Shown in pieces: positions 7,620-16,539 of a stretch of 24,111 nucleotides of DNA; position 1 is the first letter of the stretch, and every line of letters starts with the position of its first letter. The notes under the pieces were generated by a model. It had not been told where the DNA came from, did not search any database, and was given only the letters and a program-made list of their open reading frames with translations. A program made the translations under genes and the position numbers. The stretch is from CBDTTW01 sp965363675. GTDB taxonomy: Bacteria; Bacteroidota; Rhodothermia; Rhodothermales; DASSAV01. The stretch is from NCBI GenBank assembly GCA_965363675.1, contig CBDTTW010000024.1:1-24111 (forward strand), given 5' to 3'.

Positions 7620-10600
7620 TCAGTAGCTGTATTCCCAGAGCAGATTGCCCTGCAAGGCTGAGCTGCCGCCGGAGAGGCGAAGCAGCAGCCAGTCGATCAC
7701 CTCGTACTCCAGGGTGACCTGCGGGGCGTTGTTCTGGCGCGTCGGGTCGTCCTGGCTGCGCGTGACCGTGATCGGCTGCTGGATGCCGAGGTAAAGCTTC
7801 GGGGTGACGTACTTGCCGGCCACCAGCTCGGTGTTGAAGCCGGAGGTCTGGATCTCGATCACGTCGAGGCCGAGCCCTTCGGCGGCCACGCCCTCGATGA
7901 TCGAGGCGAGCTGCCCGGTCGCCAGGGCCGCGCCGCTGTCGAAGGCGCCGCCCCCGCCCCCGCCGCCCCCGCCGAGTTGCAACGACTGGTCGGCGGGCCT
8001 GCCGGTGGCGATGTACGAGACGATGTCGGTCTGCTCCATCGGCGGGTCCGAGCCCAGCGTAAGCGTCGGGTTGTCCAGGCGGCCGTTGAGCGCGAGCGTG
8101 ATCGTCGCCTCGGGCTGGTCGTTGCGCCGCTTCTTGACGCGGTACTCCGTCTCGACGTTCATCACGAAGTCGGTGGGGCCGCCGTTGAAGTCGATCTCGC
8201 CGGAGGTGATGAGGAAGCGCCGCCCGAACTGGTTGACGTAGCTGCGCTCGGGGATGACCTCGATCGTGCCGAAAATGCCGATTTCCTGGTTGGGCTGCTT
8301 GTTCAGCTCCAGGTCGCCGGAGAACTGGATGGCGATCTGGGGGTTGCCGGACTGCCGGATCCACATGTCGCGGCCCATCTCGACCGTCATGTCGAGCGTC
8401 AGGGCGTCGTAGAAGACGAACGTCGAGGTGTCGCGGGCGGCGATCTTGTAGCCGAAGCGGTCCTCCACGATCCGCAAGTCGCGCGCGGTCAGTTGCACCG
8501 GCGCCACCTCGGCTGCCGGCGTGGACTGGTCGAGGTAGATGTCCGTATCGGTCAGGCTTACGCGCCCCTTGACGACGGGCTGCTCGGTCGAGCCGGTCAT
8601 CGTGATGTTGCCCGAGACGGCGGCGCGGTACTGCGGCGAGTCTACGGCCCGGAAATCGTCCAGGTTGGCGTTGATCTGCAACTCGCCGACGCTGAGCTGC
8701 GTCAGGTTGATGACGCCGTTGGCGTAGGCCCACCCGCCGCCGGAGCGCATGGCGGCCGTATCCAGCCGGATCTGGTTGCCGGCCAGGCCGGCCCGGACGT
8801 TGACGCGGTCGTAGGTGACGCCGAATTCGGGCATCGTGATCTCGCCGTCCTGGAGGCGCATCTCGCCGTTGAGCTGCGGGTCGCCGAAGGTGCCCGTAAT
8901 CACCATGTCGGCGAACAAGTGGCCGCCGAGGTGCGTGAACGCCTGCTGGTCAAGGAACGGGTCGAGCCAGTCCACGGAGAACGAGTCGGCGCGGACGGTG
9001 AAGTTGATGCCGCTCTGGGCGGGCGCGTCGCCGGTTTCGATCGTGACGCCTTCGCCGACGGCGGCCGAGTCGGCGGGGGCCAGGGCCAGGTCGATGGGCA
9101 GATAGCCTTCGGCCGTGAGGGTGCTGCCGTCGCGGTGCGTGAGCACGGCGCTCAGGTTGAACCGGCGGTCTTCGTAACGGAGCTCGGTTTTGAGGGCGCC
9201 CACGGGCGTCTCGCGCGAGACGAGGTCCATCGAGAGCGCGCCGGCCACGTTCGGGTCGGCGGCCGGGCCGGTCATGTCGAGCCGGCCGTTGAGCACGCCG
9301 TCCAAGCCTTCCAGGTTGAAGAGGTCCGCGAAGGGCCCCATCTCGACCGACTCGATGGTAAGCACCAGGTTCTGCTCGCCTCGGGGGTCGATGATGCCGT
9401 CCACGGCGATCTGCTGGTCGTCGGCGTAGAGAAGGAAGTTGCGCACGCGGTAGCCGTCCTGCACCTCCACGACGGCCGGTTGCAGCAAGCGCCAGTGATC
9501 CTTGCCGAGGTTCAGGTTGAGCGTGTCGAGCTGCACCCACTGGCTGTCGGGGCGCAGGCTGGCCTGCCCGGCCAGGTTGAAGTCGCGGTCCTCGTCGATC
9601 ATGAGCCCGCCCCGGAAGTCGGCGTGCGCGTCGGCGTAGGTGGCCTCGATGGCGGCGTCGCGGCCCATGATCTGGGCGGTGTTGACGTTGGAGGCCGTCA
9701 GGTTCATCCGGGCCTCTTCCAGGGCGAAGCTCGGGTCGAGCGTGCCGGTGATCGTGCCCTTGAGGTTGCTGACGCGGTTTTCGCCATAGGCGAGGTGGCC
9801 GGCGTCGGTCTCCACGTCGAAGCGCAGTCCCTCGGGGCGGCCGTAGAGGCGCCCGTTCAGGTGGGCGCGCTCCAGAGCGAGCACGTCCACCGGGATGAAG
9901 CCGCGCACCGGTTCGAGCGTGCGGACCTCGGCGCTGAAGCGCAAATCGGAGTTCTGGTAGGCGAGGCTGTCGAAAAGCGCAATGCGGCCGCTGCCGGTGG
10001 CGTCGGCGAAGTTGGAGCGCAGCAGCAGCGTATCGACGACGAGCTGCCCATCGGCCAGGGCGAAGCGCGCCTCCAGGGCGTCCACGTCCACGTCGCCGAG
10101 GGCGGCGGTGTCGGCGTAGACGCGGCCCCGCAGGGTCATCGTCTGCGGCTCGAAGCCGCTGCCGGCGGCGTTGAACCGCGCCGTAAACAGGCCCTTCTGC
10201 ACGCCGTTGCGGTCCATGAACAGGCTGTCGTTCCGGACGAGGCGCGCCAGGTCGATTTGTTCGAGCGCCCCCTCGACGGCGTAGGTCGGCGTTTCGTCGA
10301 AGAAGCGGCCCGTGGCGTCGGCGCGCACGGCGCCTTCCTCGAAGCGCAGGAGGGTGTTCACGTTCGTAAGCCCGTCGGCCAGGTCCGCCGCGACGGCGCC
10401 CTCGACGAGGGTCATCTCGTTGATGTACGAACGGTCGAAGCCGATGTCGGCGTCGAGCGTGAGGGTGGCCGGGTCGGCGCCGCGCCCGCTGAGCCGCAGC
10501 GTGCCGTTGAGGTTGGTTTCGAGGTTGGGGTTGGCCGTGATGGCGCCCACGTCCACGCCGCTGAAGACGCCCTCGGTGACGCTGTAGGTCGGCGTCTCCA

Positions 10601-13118
10601 GAAGCGGCTGGGCGGCGCCTTCGAGGCGGGCGCGGCCTTCGGGCACGTCCACGGCGAGGGCGTAGGCCAGGTCGCCGCGCCGCATCGTGGCCTCCAGCGA
10701 GGCGCTGTTGATGAGCTGCTCGTTCACCCACGAGGGGGCCACGTCCAGGCGGGCTTCCAGCCGGAGCGTGTTGGGGTCGAAGCCGCGCCCGTTCAGGCGG
10801 AAGCTGCCGTTGAGGTCCGAGGCGAGTTCGGGGTTGCCCGTGAACTTGCCCGCGTCGATGTTCCGGAAGCGGCCGAAGTTGACGGCGTAGGTCGGCGAGG
10901 CGTCGAGCGGACGGGCGTAGCCGGCCATGCGGGCTTCGCCGGCGGGCAGGCGCACGTTGGCGTTGTACTCCAGGCGTCCGCGCCGCATCTCGGCCACGAG
11001 GTACGCGTTCGTGATCGTCTGCTCGTTCACGCGCGAGGGGTCCAGGTCGAGGCGCCCCTCCATGTTCATCGTGCTGGGGTCGAAGCCCCGCAGGCTGAAG
11101 ACGGCCGTGCCCGTCAAATCGGTCGAGAGGTCGGGGTTGCCCGTCAGGCGGCCCACGTTCACGTCGCGGAACTCGCCGCGCGTGACGCGCAGCAGCGGTT
11201 CCTCGTCGAACGGGCGCGTTTCGAGGGCGAAGTCGAACGATCCGGCCTGCGGCAGGTGCGCGTCGAGGGTCGTCGTGAGGCGCCCGCTGCGCATGGCCGC
11301 CTCGACGCCGGCATCCGAGAGGCGGTACGTCCCGAAGTATGAGGGGGCCATGTCGATGCTGGCGTCCAGGTCGAGCGTCTGCGGGTTTGTGCCGCGCCCC
11401 TTGAGCGAGAACGACCCGTTGAGGGCGCTCCGCTCGGGGCGGCCCATCAGCCCGGCAACGTCCACGTTCTCGAAGCGGCCCCGGCTGACCTCGTAGGAGA
11501 GCGAGTCGCCGAAGCGGACGGTGCTGGCGGCGAAGACGCGCCCCTTCGGGAAGAGCATTCGCGCTCCGGCCGTGAGCACGCCGTCTTCGAGGGCGAGGTC
11601 GAGCTTGCCTTCGTCCAGGCGGATACGGTTGATGCGTGAGGGGGCCAGCGTCAGGGAGCCGTTGGCGAGGGCCGTCTGCGGGTCCACGCCGCGCCCTTCA
11701 AGGGCGAAGCGGGCGTCGATGTTGCTGCGCTGGCCGCCCTGGCTGAAGCGCCCGATGTCCAGGCGCTCGACGCGCCCGGCCACGTCGTAGCTGATCTCGG
11801 CGTCGAAAGGCCGGGCCGAGCCCGTGATGCGCAGCGGCGCGCCCTCCACGTCGGCGCCGATCTCGAAGCGCGCCAGGCCGCCCTGGAAGCGGCTCTGAAG
11901 GTTCGCCCGGCGGACGTTGTAGTCGCCGTAGTCGGCGCTGCGCAGGTCGGCGCGCACCACCCCGGAAAGCTCCTGCGGCGTGGCGCCTGCCAGGTTGGTC
12001 TGGATCACGCCCTGCAACAACAGCTTTTCCTCGGCGCCCTGGAGCAGCCCCAACGGGTCGAACCGGTCGAGGCGCGCGGTGAGCTGGTAGCGCACGGGGC
12101 CGGGCGAGGGGGCGATGCGCCCGTTGAGGCTCAGGCTGCCGCCGTCGTCGAAGCGGGCCAGCGAGCGGATGCGCATCTGCCGGCTCGTGCCGTCCACGGT
12201 GGCGTCGAGGCGGACGCTCTGGGTGGGGTCGAGGCTCGGCGCGAACGGGGCGATGTCGCCGAAGGCGAGCGGGCGCGCCTGGAGCCGGAAGCCGAGCGCG
12301 CGCGCGGGCTCGTCGGCCGAGGCGGGCAGATGCACCCGCCCGCGCGCGCCTACGCGGCTGCGGTCCGACGTGAGCGCCAGGCCGCGCACGTGGACGCTGC
12401 GGCTCTCGGAGACGTCGGCCCCCGCGCGCAGCTCCACCCATCCGGCGTCGGGCGGGGCAAAGGCCGCCAGGAGCGTGTCGAGGCGCACCGAAATGCCGTC
12501 GGCCATCTCGAAGTCGTGCGCCAGCACGTTGAGGCGGTTGGCCTTGAGCACCGAGTCGCGGCGGGGGTTGTAGTACTCGGCGTAGAGCTCGCCGTTGGTG
12601 AGGCGCAGCTCGTCGATCTGGAAGGCCATGCCGTCCTTGAGCGTGTCGGTCTGCGTGGTGTCCGACAGGAAAGGCGCCAGGGCGTCCCACTGGCCGTCCT
12701 CGGACTGGTGCGCCACGATGATCGGGCGCGCCAGGTACAGCTCGCGCAGGTGGATGCGGCCGCCGAGCAGGGCGAGCAGGTTGTAGCGCACCCGGAGCGT
12801 GTCGATGTGCACCACGCGCGAGCCGTCGGGCTGCGTCAGGTTCAGGTCGTGCAGCTCTACGCGCGTCAGGAAGGTGCCCGAGAGCTTGCCGAAGGTGGTC
12901 TCGGTGCTGTCGTAAGGGTTGGCCAGGCCGAAGACGAAGTCCCCGAAGCGCGCGGCGCCCCAGTTGGATTGCAGCACCAGCAGGCCGATGAGCAGCAGCA
13001 CGACGACCAGCCCGACGATGCCGCCGAGGCCGTAGAGCACATATTTCAAAATCCGCAGCGGCCCGGAGGCAGGCTTGCGGGGTTCCTCGGAGGGAGCGGG
13101 GGTATCATGCTCAGGCAT
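7620..13118 (-). CDS. tamB: TamB/DUF490 translocation and assembly module protein, enlarged by internal repeats
   Basis: This encodes 1832 residues from the ATG at 13118. An in-frame TTG 27 nt further upstream is possible but less likely. A single N-terminal membrane helix (about 24-50) anchors it in the inner membrane. The rest is a long, beta-rich, AsmA-like body typical of bridge proteins that span the periplasm. The C-terminal TamB (DUF490) domain, about 1400-1832, is clear, with features such as RSYVNQFGRRFLITSGEIDF (1625-1644), DIVSYIATGRP (1698-1708) and a final aromatic Tyr. E. coli TamB is 1259 residues; the extra length is largely explained by six tandem ~100-residue repeats (446-1036). 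A nine-glycine run sits at 1716-1724. TamB works with TamA, whose gene is immediately upstream, in envelope protein assembly and phospholipid transport to the outer membrane. Confidence 0.93.
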   Translation of the reverse strand: MPEHDTPAPSEEPRKPASGPLRILKYVLYGLGGIVGLVVVLLLIGLLVLQSNWGAARFGDFVFGLANPYDSTETTFGKLSGTFLTRVELHDLNLTQPDGSRVVHIDTLRVRYNLLALLGGRIHLRELYLARPIIVAHQSEDGQWDALAPFLSDTTQTDTLKDGMAFQIDELRLTNGELYAEYYNPRRDSVLKANRLNVLAHDFEMADGISVRLDTLLAAFAPPDAGWVELRAGADVSESRSVHVRGLALTSDRSRVGARGRVHLPASADEPARALGFRLQARPLAFGDIAPFAPSLDPTQSVRLDATVDGTSRQMRIRSLARFDDGGSLSLNGRIAPSPGPVRYQLTARLDRFDPLGLLQGAEEKLLLQGVIQTNLAGATPQELSGVVRADLRSADYGDYNVRRANLQSRFQGGLARFEIGADVEGAPLRITGSARPFDAEISYDVAGRVERLDIGRFSQGGQRSNIDARFALEGRGVDPQTALANGSLTLAPSRINRIRLDEGKLDLALEDGVLTAGARMLFPKGRVFAASTVRFGDSLSYEVSRGRFENVDVAGLMGRPERSALNGSFSLKGRGTNPQTLDLDASIDMAPSYFGTYRLSDAGVEAAMRSGRLTTTLDAHLPQAGSFDFALETRPFDEEPLLRVTRGEFRDVNVGRLTGNPDLSTDLTGTAVFSLRGFDPSTMNMEGRLDLDPSRVNEQTITNAYLVAEMRRGRLEYNANVRLPAGEARMAGYARPLDASPTYAVNFGRFRNIDAGKFTGNPELASDLNGSFRLNGRGFDPNTLRLEARLDVAPSWVNEQLINSASLEATMRRGDLAYALAVDVPEGRARLEGAAQPLLETPTYSVTEGVFSGVDVGAITANPNLETNLNGTLRLSGRGADPATLTLDADIGFDRSYINEMTLVEGAVAADLADGLTNVNTLLRFEEGAVRADATGRFFDETPTYAVEGALEQIDLARLVRNDSLFMDRNGVQKGLFTARFNAAGSGFEPQTMTLRGRVYADTAALGDVDVDALEARFALADGQLVVDTLLLRSNFADATGSGRIALFDSLAYQNSDLRFSAEVRTLEPVRGFIPVDVLALERAHLNGRLYGRPEGLRFDVETDAGHLAYGENRVSNLKGTITGTLDPSFALEEARMNLTASNVNTAQIMGRDAAIEATYADAHADFRGGLMIDEDRDFNLAGQASLRPDSQWVQLDTLNLNLGKDHWRLLQPAVVEVQDGYRVRNFLLYADDQQIAVDGIIDPRGEQNLVLTIESVEMGPFADLFNLEGLDGVLNGRLDMTGPAADPNVAGALSMDLVSRETPVGALKTELRYEDRRFNLSAVLTHRDGSTLTAEGYLPIDLALAPADSAAVGEGVTIETGDAPAQSGINFTVRADSFSVDWLDPFLDQQAFTHLGGHLFADMVITGTFGDPQLNGEMRLQDGEITMPEFGVTYDRVNVRAGLAGNQIRLDTAAMRSGGGWAYANGVINLTQLSVGELQINANLDDFRAVDSPQYRAAVSGNITMTGSTEQPVVKGRVSLTDTDIYLDQSTPAAEVAPVQLTARDLRIVEDRFGYKIAARDTSTFVFYDALTLDMTVEMGRDMWIRQSGNPQIAIQFSGDLELNKQPNQEIGIFGTIEVIPERSYVNQFGRRFLITSGEIDFNGGPTDFVMNVETEYRVKKRRNDQPEATITLALNGRLDNPTLTLGSDPPMEQTDIVSYIATGRPADQSLQLGGGGGGGGGAFDSGAALATGQLASIIEGVAAEGLGLDVIEIQTSGFNTELVAGKYVTPKLYLGIQQPITVTRSQDDPTRQNNAPQVTLEYEVIDWLLLRLSGGSSALQGNLLWEYSY
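10011..11783 (-). repeat. Six tandem ~100-residue repeats within tamB
   Basis: The translated region (TamB residues about 446-1036) repeats one theme six times. The phrase resembling F.L.GRG.DPQTL begins near residues 471, 570, 674, 773, 874 and 982, so the period is about 99-108 residues. Each unit also has a segment like APSRVNEQ.I..A.L and a GRF.N.DVG.LTGNP.L...LNG segment. Copies three and four are the most alike (NEQTITNAYLVAEMRRG against NEQLINSASLEATMRRG). The repeats are diverged at the DNA level, so this is an old protein duplication rather than a recent DNA repeat. Confidence 0.8.
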
Positions 13119-13172
13119 ACGCGTACGGGCGGGGTGGCGCAACAACTACCGGAACGGCCGGGGGGAGGGACG

Positions 13173-13220
13173 GCTGCAAGCTAGCGCTTTTGCAAGCCTC
13201 CGAACGTTATAGCTTTGCAA
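13173..13220 (-). promoter_or_regulatory. tamA-tamB spacer with TTGCAA repeats and -10-like box
   Basis: The 109-nt gap between tamA and tamB is unusually wide for this run of genes. On the minus strand it holds TATAAC (plus 13206-13211), a five-of-six match to a -10 box, with only a weak -35. Related words recur on the plus strand: ttgcaa at 13190-13195 and 13215-13220, and tgcaagc at 13175-13181 and 13191-13197. These could be an operator flanking a tamB promoter. No regulator can be named. Confidence 0.25.
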
Positions 13221-13227
13221 TACTTGC

Positions 13228-15390
13228 CTAGAACGCCTGCCCGATGCTCAGGTGCAGGGCGAAGCGCCGGCGGCCGAGCGATGCGGGCTCCTCGTCGGAG
13301 AGGCCGTTGCGATACTCATAGACGGCCTGAGCGTCCTGAAGGTCGGTGGGGTCGTAGCGCAGCTTGTAGGCCAGGTCGAGCCGGATGTACCCGACGATGG
13401 TTTTGTAGCGGATGCCGCCGCCGGAGCCCCACCGGAAGTCGCCGATGGTGGGCAGCTCCTGGGCCACCATGCCGCCGTCGAGGAAGGCGGCGGTGCTCCA
13501 GGCCGGCCCGAGGCCGGGGAAGGGCATGCGCAGTTCGAGGTTGAGCACGGCCTTGGAGCGCCCGCCGACGGCTTCGTAGACGTAGCTGGTGCGCTCGGCG
13601 CCGCCGGGGCCCTTGGTGACGATGCGCTGCGGGATCTTGGGGCCGATCATGCGCGAGCCCCAGCCGCGCACGTCGTTGGCCCCGCCGACGTAGAACATGA
13701 TGGGGTCGAAGCGGTTCTCGAAGAGGCGCCCGCGCGGGGTGTCGCCCTCGTCGAGGGCGCGCTTGCTTTTGCCGGTGGGCTGGAGCCGCCCCAGGCTCAG
13801 GCGCGTGGCGAACGTAAAGCGCCCCATGAGCGGCTGGTACAGGCTGCCTTCGAGCGTGCCCTTGGTATAGGCGATGTCGGAGCCGAGGATAAAGCCGCCC
13901 GTCTCGACGCCGGGACGCACGAGGTAGCCCCGGTCGGGATTCAGGAAGTCGCCCACCTTGCCGAGCGTGGCCCCGGCCGAAAGCACGCTGCGGTTGTACA
14001 CGTCGCGGAGGCGCTCGGCGTCGGGGTCGGGCGGGGTAAACTGAAGCGCGCGGCTGAAGGTGTGCTGGAGCGTGACGGTGCGGAACGGGTACAGCTCGAA
14101 GAGCAGCGCCGAGTTGACGCCCATCTCGCGCGTGTTGAAGGCGCCGGACTTGCCGGAGGCCGCACCCCCCGTAGAGCTTGCCGCGAAAAGCTGCGGGTCG
14201 CGCTGAAGCTGCACGAACGGGCTGACCGTTCCCGAGAGGCGGCGTGAGAAGATGTAGGGCTGGCGCACCGAGACGGCGCCGCGCACGAGCCGCTCCGGCA
14301 GCGACTGCCCCCCCGGCACGGCCAGCAACCCCGACTGCAAGACGCTCGACGCCGTGAAGGTGCGGGCCGCGCCGAAGAAGTTGCGGTGCGTCCACTCGCC
14401 TTCGGCGCGCACGCCGATGTCGCGGGCGTAGCCGGTCTGCGCGGTCACGTAGCGCAACTGCGACTCGCGCACGCGCAAGAGCACGTTCACGGTGCTGTCG
14501 CGCGGCTGCTCCGGGACGCTCGTGAGGGCGACGCGGAACAGGCTCAGCGAGAACAGCTCGCGCTGGGCGGCCGTCAGCTTCTTCTGCGAGAACACCTGCC
14601 CCGGCTTGAACGGCAGCTCGCGCAGGATCACGTTGTCCTCGACCGAGCGGTTGCCCTCCACGAGGATGCTGTCGTAGCGGGCCACCGGGCCGGGGTCGAT
14701 CCGGAAGCGCAAGTCGGCCGTGTTGGCGACCGAGTCGATATCGACCTCCGACGAAGCGTTGGCAAAGGCGTAACCGGCGTTTTTCATCCACGTGATCGCC
14801 ATGTCCTGGATGCGCAGCCGGTCGAACTCGGTGTAGCGGTCGCCGGCGCGCACCGTGATGGCCTCGCGCTGTTTCTCCCAGCCCGGGCGCCGCGTCTCGT
14901 CGAAGTGGAAGTAGGCGTAGTTCGAGTCCGGCCCGACGAAGTTCACGTCCTGGAGGATAAGCGGCGGGCCGGGGTCGATGGTGTAGATGATGTTGATGGC
15001 GTTCGACGTAGTGTCCAGCTCCGAAGTCGCGTAGTCGATGTCGGGGTAGAGGAAGCCGTTCTTGCGGAAGTACAGACGCAGGCGCACCACGTCTTTCTGA
15101 AGCTCGACCGGGTTGAACGGACGCGGCGTCGGTTCGAGCAGCGGCAGCGCGCGCTTGATGCGGTCGAAGAAGGTGGGCTCGGTGAGGGCGATTTGCGTCT
15201 TGAGGGTCTTTTCGGGAAAGACCTCGTCGCCTTCGTACCGGAAGGTGATGCCTCGGACGGTGGTGGCCTCGTCGACGAGGTACAGGGGAGCCTGGGCGGC
15301 GGCCGTGGAGAGACTCGCCAGGAGCACGGCCGGCGCCGCGAGGCGGCCGGCGGCGCGGCAAAAACGGCGGGCGGAACGGGAGTGCAGCAT
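13228..15390 (-). CDS. tamA: TamA-like Omp85 outer-membrane barrel (BamA superfamily)
   Basis: This encodes 720 residues. A signal peptide (about 1-33, ending ASLSTAAAQA) precedes POTRA-type domains spanning about 45-310; one is marked by SILVEGNRSVEDNVILRELP (241-260) followed by FKPGQVFSQKKL. The C-terminal 16-strand barrel domain (about 315-720) carries the loop-6 motif as VRGWGSR (574-580) after GGAND, where VRGY/F is usual. The protein ends in a beta-signal with terminal phenylalanine (LHLSIGQAF). It is shorter than a five-POTRA BamA, and the next gene is tamB, so TamA is the best reading, although a BamA paralogue cannot be excluded. It starts 7 nt after the YihY-family gene. It would insert in the outer membrane and pair with TamB for barrel or lipid assembly. 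Confidence 0.85.
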   Translation of the reverse strand: MLHSRSARRFCRAAGRLAAPAVLLASLSTAAAQAPLYLVDEATTVRGITFRYEGDEVFPEKTLKTQIALTEPTFFDRIKRALPLLEPTPRPFNPVELQKDVVRLRLYFRKNGFLYPDIDYATSELDTTSNAINIIYTIDPGPPLILQDVNFVGPDSNYAYFHFDETRRPGWEKQREAITVRAGDRYTEFDRLRIQDMAITWMKNAGYAFANASSEVDIDSVANTADLRFRIDPGPVARYDSILVEGNRSVEDNVILRELPFKPGQVFSQKKLTAAQRELFSLSLFRVALTSVPEQPRDSTVNVLLRVRESQLRYVTAQTGYARDIGVRAEGEWTHRNFFGAARTFTASSVLQSGLLAVPGGQSLPERLVRGAVSVRQPYIFSRRLSGTVSPFVQLQRDPQLFAASSTGGAASGKSGAFNTREMGVNSALLFELYPFRTVTLQHTFSRALQFTPPDPDAERLRDVYNRSVLSAGATLGKVGDFLNPDRGYLVRPGVETGGFILGSDIAYTKGTLEGSLYQPLMGRFTFATRLSLGRLQPTGKSKRALDEGDTPRGRLFENRFDPIMFYVGGANDVRGWGSRMIGPKIPQRIVTKGPGGAERTSYVYEAVGGRSKAVLNLELRMPFPGLGPAWSTAAFLDGGMVAQELPTIGDFRWGSGGGIRYKTIVGYIRLDLAYKLRYDPTDLQDAQAVYEYRNGLSDEEPASLGRRRFALHLSIGQAF

Positions 15391-15397
15391 GCGGGGG

Positions 15398-16474
15398 TCA
15401 GGCGCCGGGATCGTTGGGGTCTTCAGCAGAAACGCCGGAATCTTCAGCGGAAAATATCTTAACGGCGGAAGTCTTGGAGGGCCGGGGGGGCTTGGGCGTG
15501 CTGTCTTTCCTCAATCGTTCCATGCGCGCCTGCGAAAGGCGTTGTTTGTAGTGCTGCCGGTAGCGCCGTTCGTGCAAAAAGGCTATCGTCGCGCCGATGA
15601 TCATGACGATGCCCGAATAATAGATCCAGAAGACGAAGGCCAGCAGCAGGCTGAACAAACTGCCCACGGCCACCGTGATGTCGCCCTCGGCGGGGGCGCC
15701 GGCGGCCAGGTCGTAGCGGTCGAAGCGCCCGGCCCAGGTGGCGTAGAAGGCGAAGACGTGTTTGGCAAGCTCCCAGAGCAGCGAGGCGACGGCCGCCCCG
15801 ACGAGGGCGCTGCGCTTGGGCGGTTGCGGCTTGGGGATGAACAGGAAAAGCTGGAAGAACACGGCCAGGCTCAGCAAGGCCGGCAGCAGCAGCCCGATCA
15901 CGGCGAAGGTGCGGCCCCAGCCCTCGCGCATCCACCAGTAGTTGAGGCCGGCCTGCTCCATCCACTCGATGCCGGCGCCGTTGAGGCCCTGCATGCCGAG
16001 CGAAAGGCTCATGCTCAGCAGAAAGAAAACGCTCACCTGCACGACCATGCGCAAATCGAAGGCGTAGCCCTTGATGACCGAGCGCTGGATGTGCCCTTCC
16101 TCGCTGAAGATGCTGGAGATGACCACGCGCAGCGTCGTCATGAGCGTGACGGCGGCGAAGAGGAGGCCGAAGCCGCCGATGGCCGTCACGGCGCCGCTGG
16201 CGTCGGCGAACTGCTGTAGGAAGGCGATGAGCTGGTCGCTGCGGTAGGCGGGCAGGAAGGCGCGCACGAGGGCGGCCACGTCGCCGAAGGCGCGCTCCCG
16301 GCGGAGCACCTGCCCGAGCACGCCCGTCGAGAGGATGACGACGGGGACGATGGAGACGAGCACCTTGAAGGCGATGGCTTGGGCCCACAGAAACACCGGG
16401 CGCACGTTGAGCAGCCGCCAAGTGTGGCTCAGGTAGTGCTGAAGCGTTTCGCGGTATGAAGCCAGTCGGGCCAC
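15398..16474 (-). CDS. YihY/BrkB-family inner-membrane protein
   Basis: This encodes 358 residues from a GTG at 16474; another in-frame GTG at 16510 would add 12 residues, and no ATG lies near the N-terminus. Six hydrophobic segments fit the family: about 30-52, 98-120, 142-162, 190-214, 222-245 and 268-300. The opening AIAFKVLVSIVPVVIL (33-48) is the usual A-[FY]-x-x-x-x-S-[LI]-P motif, and WELAKHVFAFYATWAG (234-249) is also typical. The last ~55 residues form a hydrophilic tail. Older annotation as ribonuclease BN is wrong for this family; the E. coli paralogue YhjD is linked genetically to lipid A precursor export. It is placed between a YqaA-type gene and tamA, which fits an envelope role. 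The function is otherwise unknown. Confidence 0.88.
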   Translation of the reverse strand: MARLASYRETLQHYLSHTWRLLNVRPVFLWAQAIAFKVLVSIVPVVILSTGVLGQVLRRERAFGDVAALVRAFLPAYRSDQLIAFLQQFADASGAVTAIGGFGLLFAAVTLMTTLRVVISSIFSEEGHIQRSVIKGYAFDLRMVVQVSVFFLLSMSLSLGMQGLNGAGIEWMEQAGLNYWWMREGWGRTFAVIGLLLPALLSLAVFFQLFLFIPKPQPPKRSALVGAAVASLLWELAKHVFAFYATWAGRFDRYDLAAGAPAEGDITVAVGSLFSLLLAFVFWIYYSGIVMIIGATIAFLHERRYRQHYKQRLSQARMERLRKDSTPKPPRPSKTSAVKIFSAEDSGVSAEDPNDPGA

Positions 16475-16539
16475 GCGGCGTCGGGGGAAGAGGGCAGGCG
16501 GGACGCCCACGGGTTCACAAAGACGGCCGCCCGTGCGGG

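Noticed and set aside
5956..8733. Apparent 925-codon frame that would fuse a large N-terminus to MlaF
   Set aside because: The upstream part overlaps tamB and mlaE in another frame and has no domain. MlaF starts at 6702 with an ATGA overlap to mlaE.
7977..11342. Open plus-strand frame of 1121 codons antisense to tamB
   Set aside because: It lies entirely opposite tamB. The product is Val/Gly/His/Arg-rich with no domain, as expected for the mirror frame of a long high-GC gene.
10011..11783. Possible CRISPR or DNA tandem repeat array suggested by recurring words
   Set aside because: The recurrence is at protein level with a ~300-nt period and diverged DNA, in frame throughout tamB; there are no short identical repeats with spacers.
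13119..13145. TTG start that would add nine residues to TamB
   Set aside because: The ATG at 13118 follows directly, and neither start has a Shine-Dalgarno; the extra residues are not conserved-looking. It remains possible.
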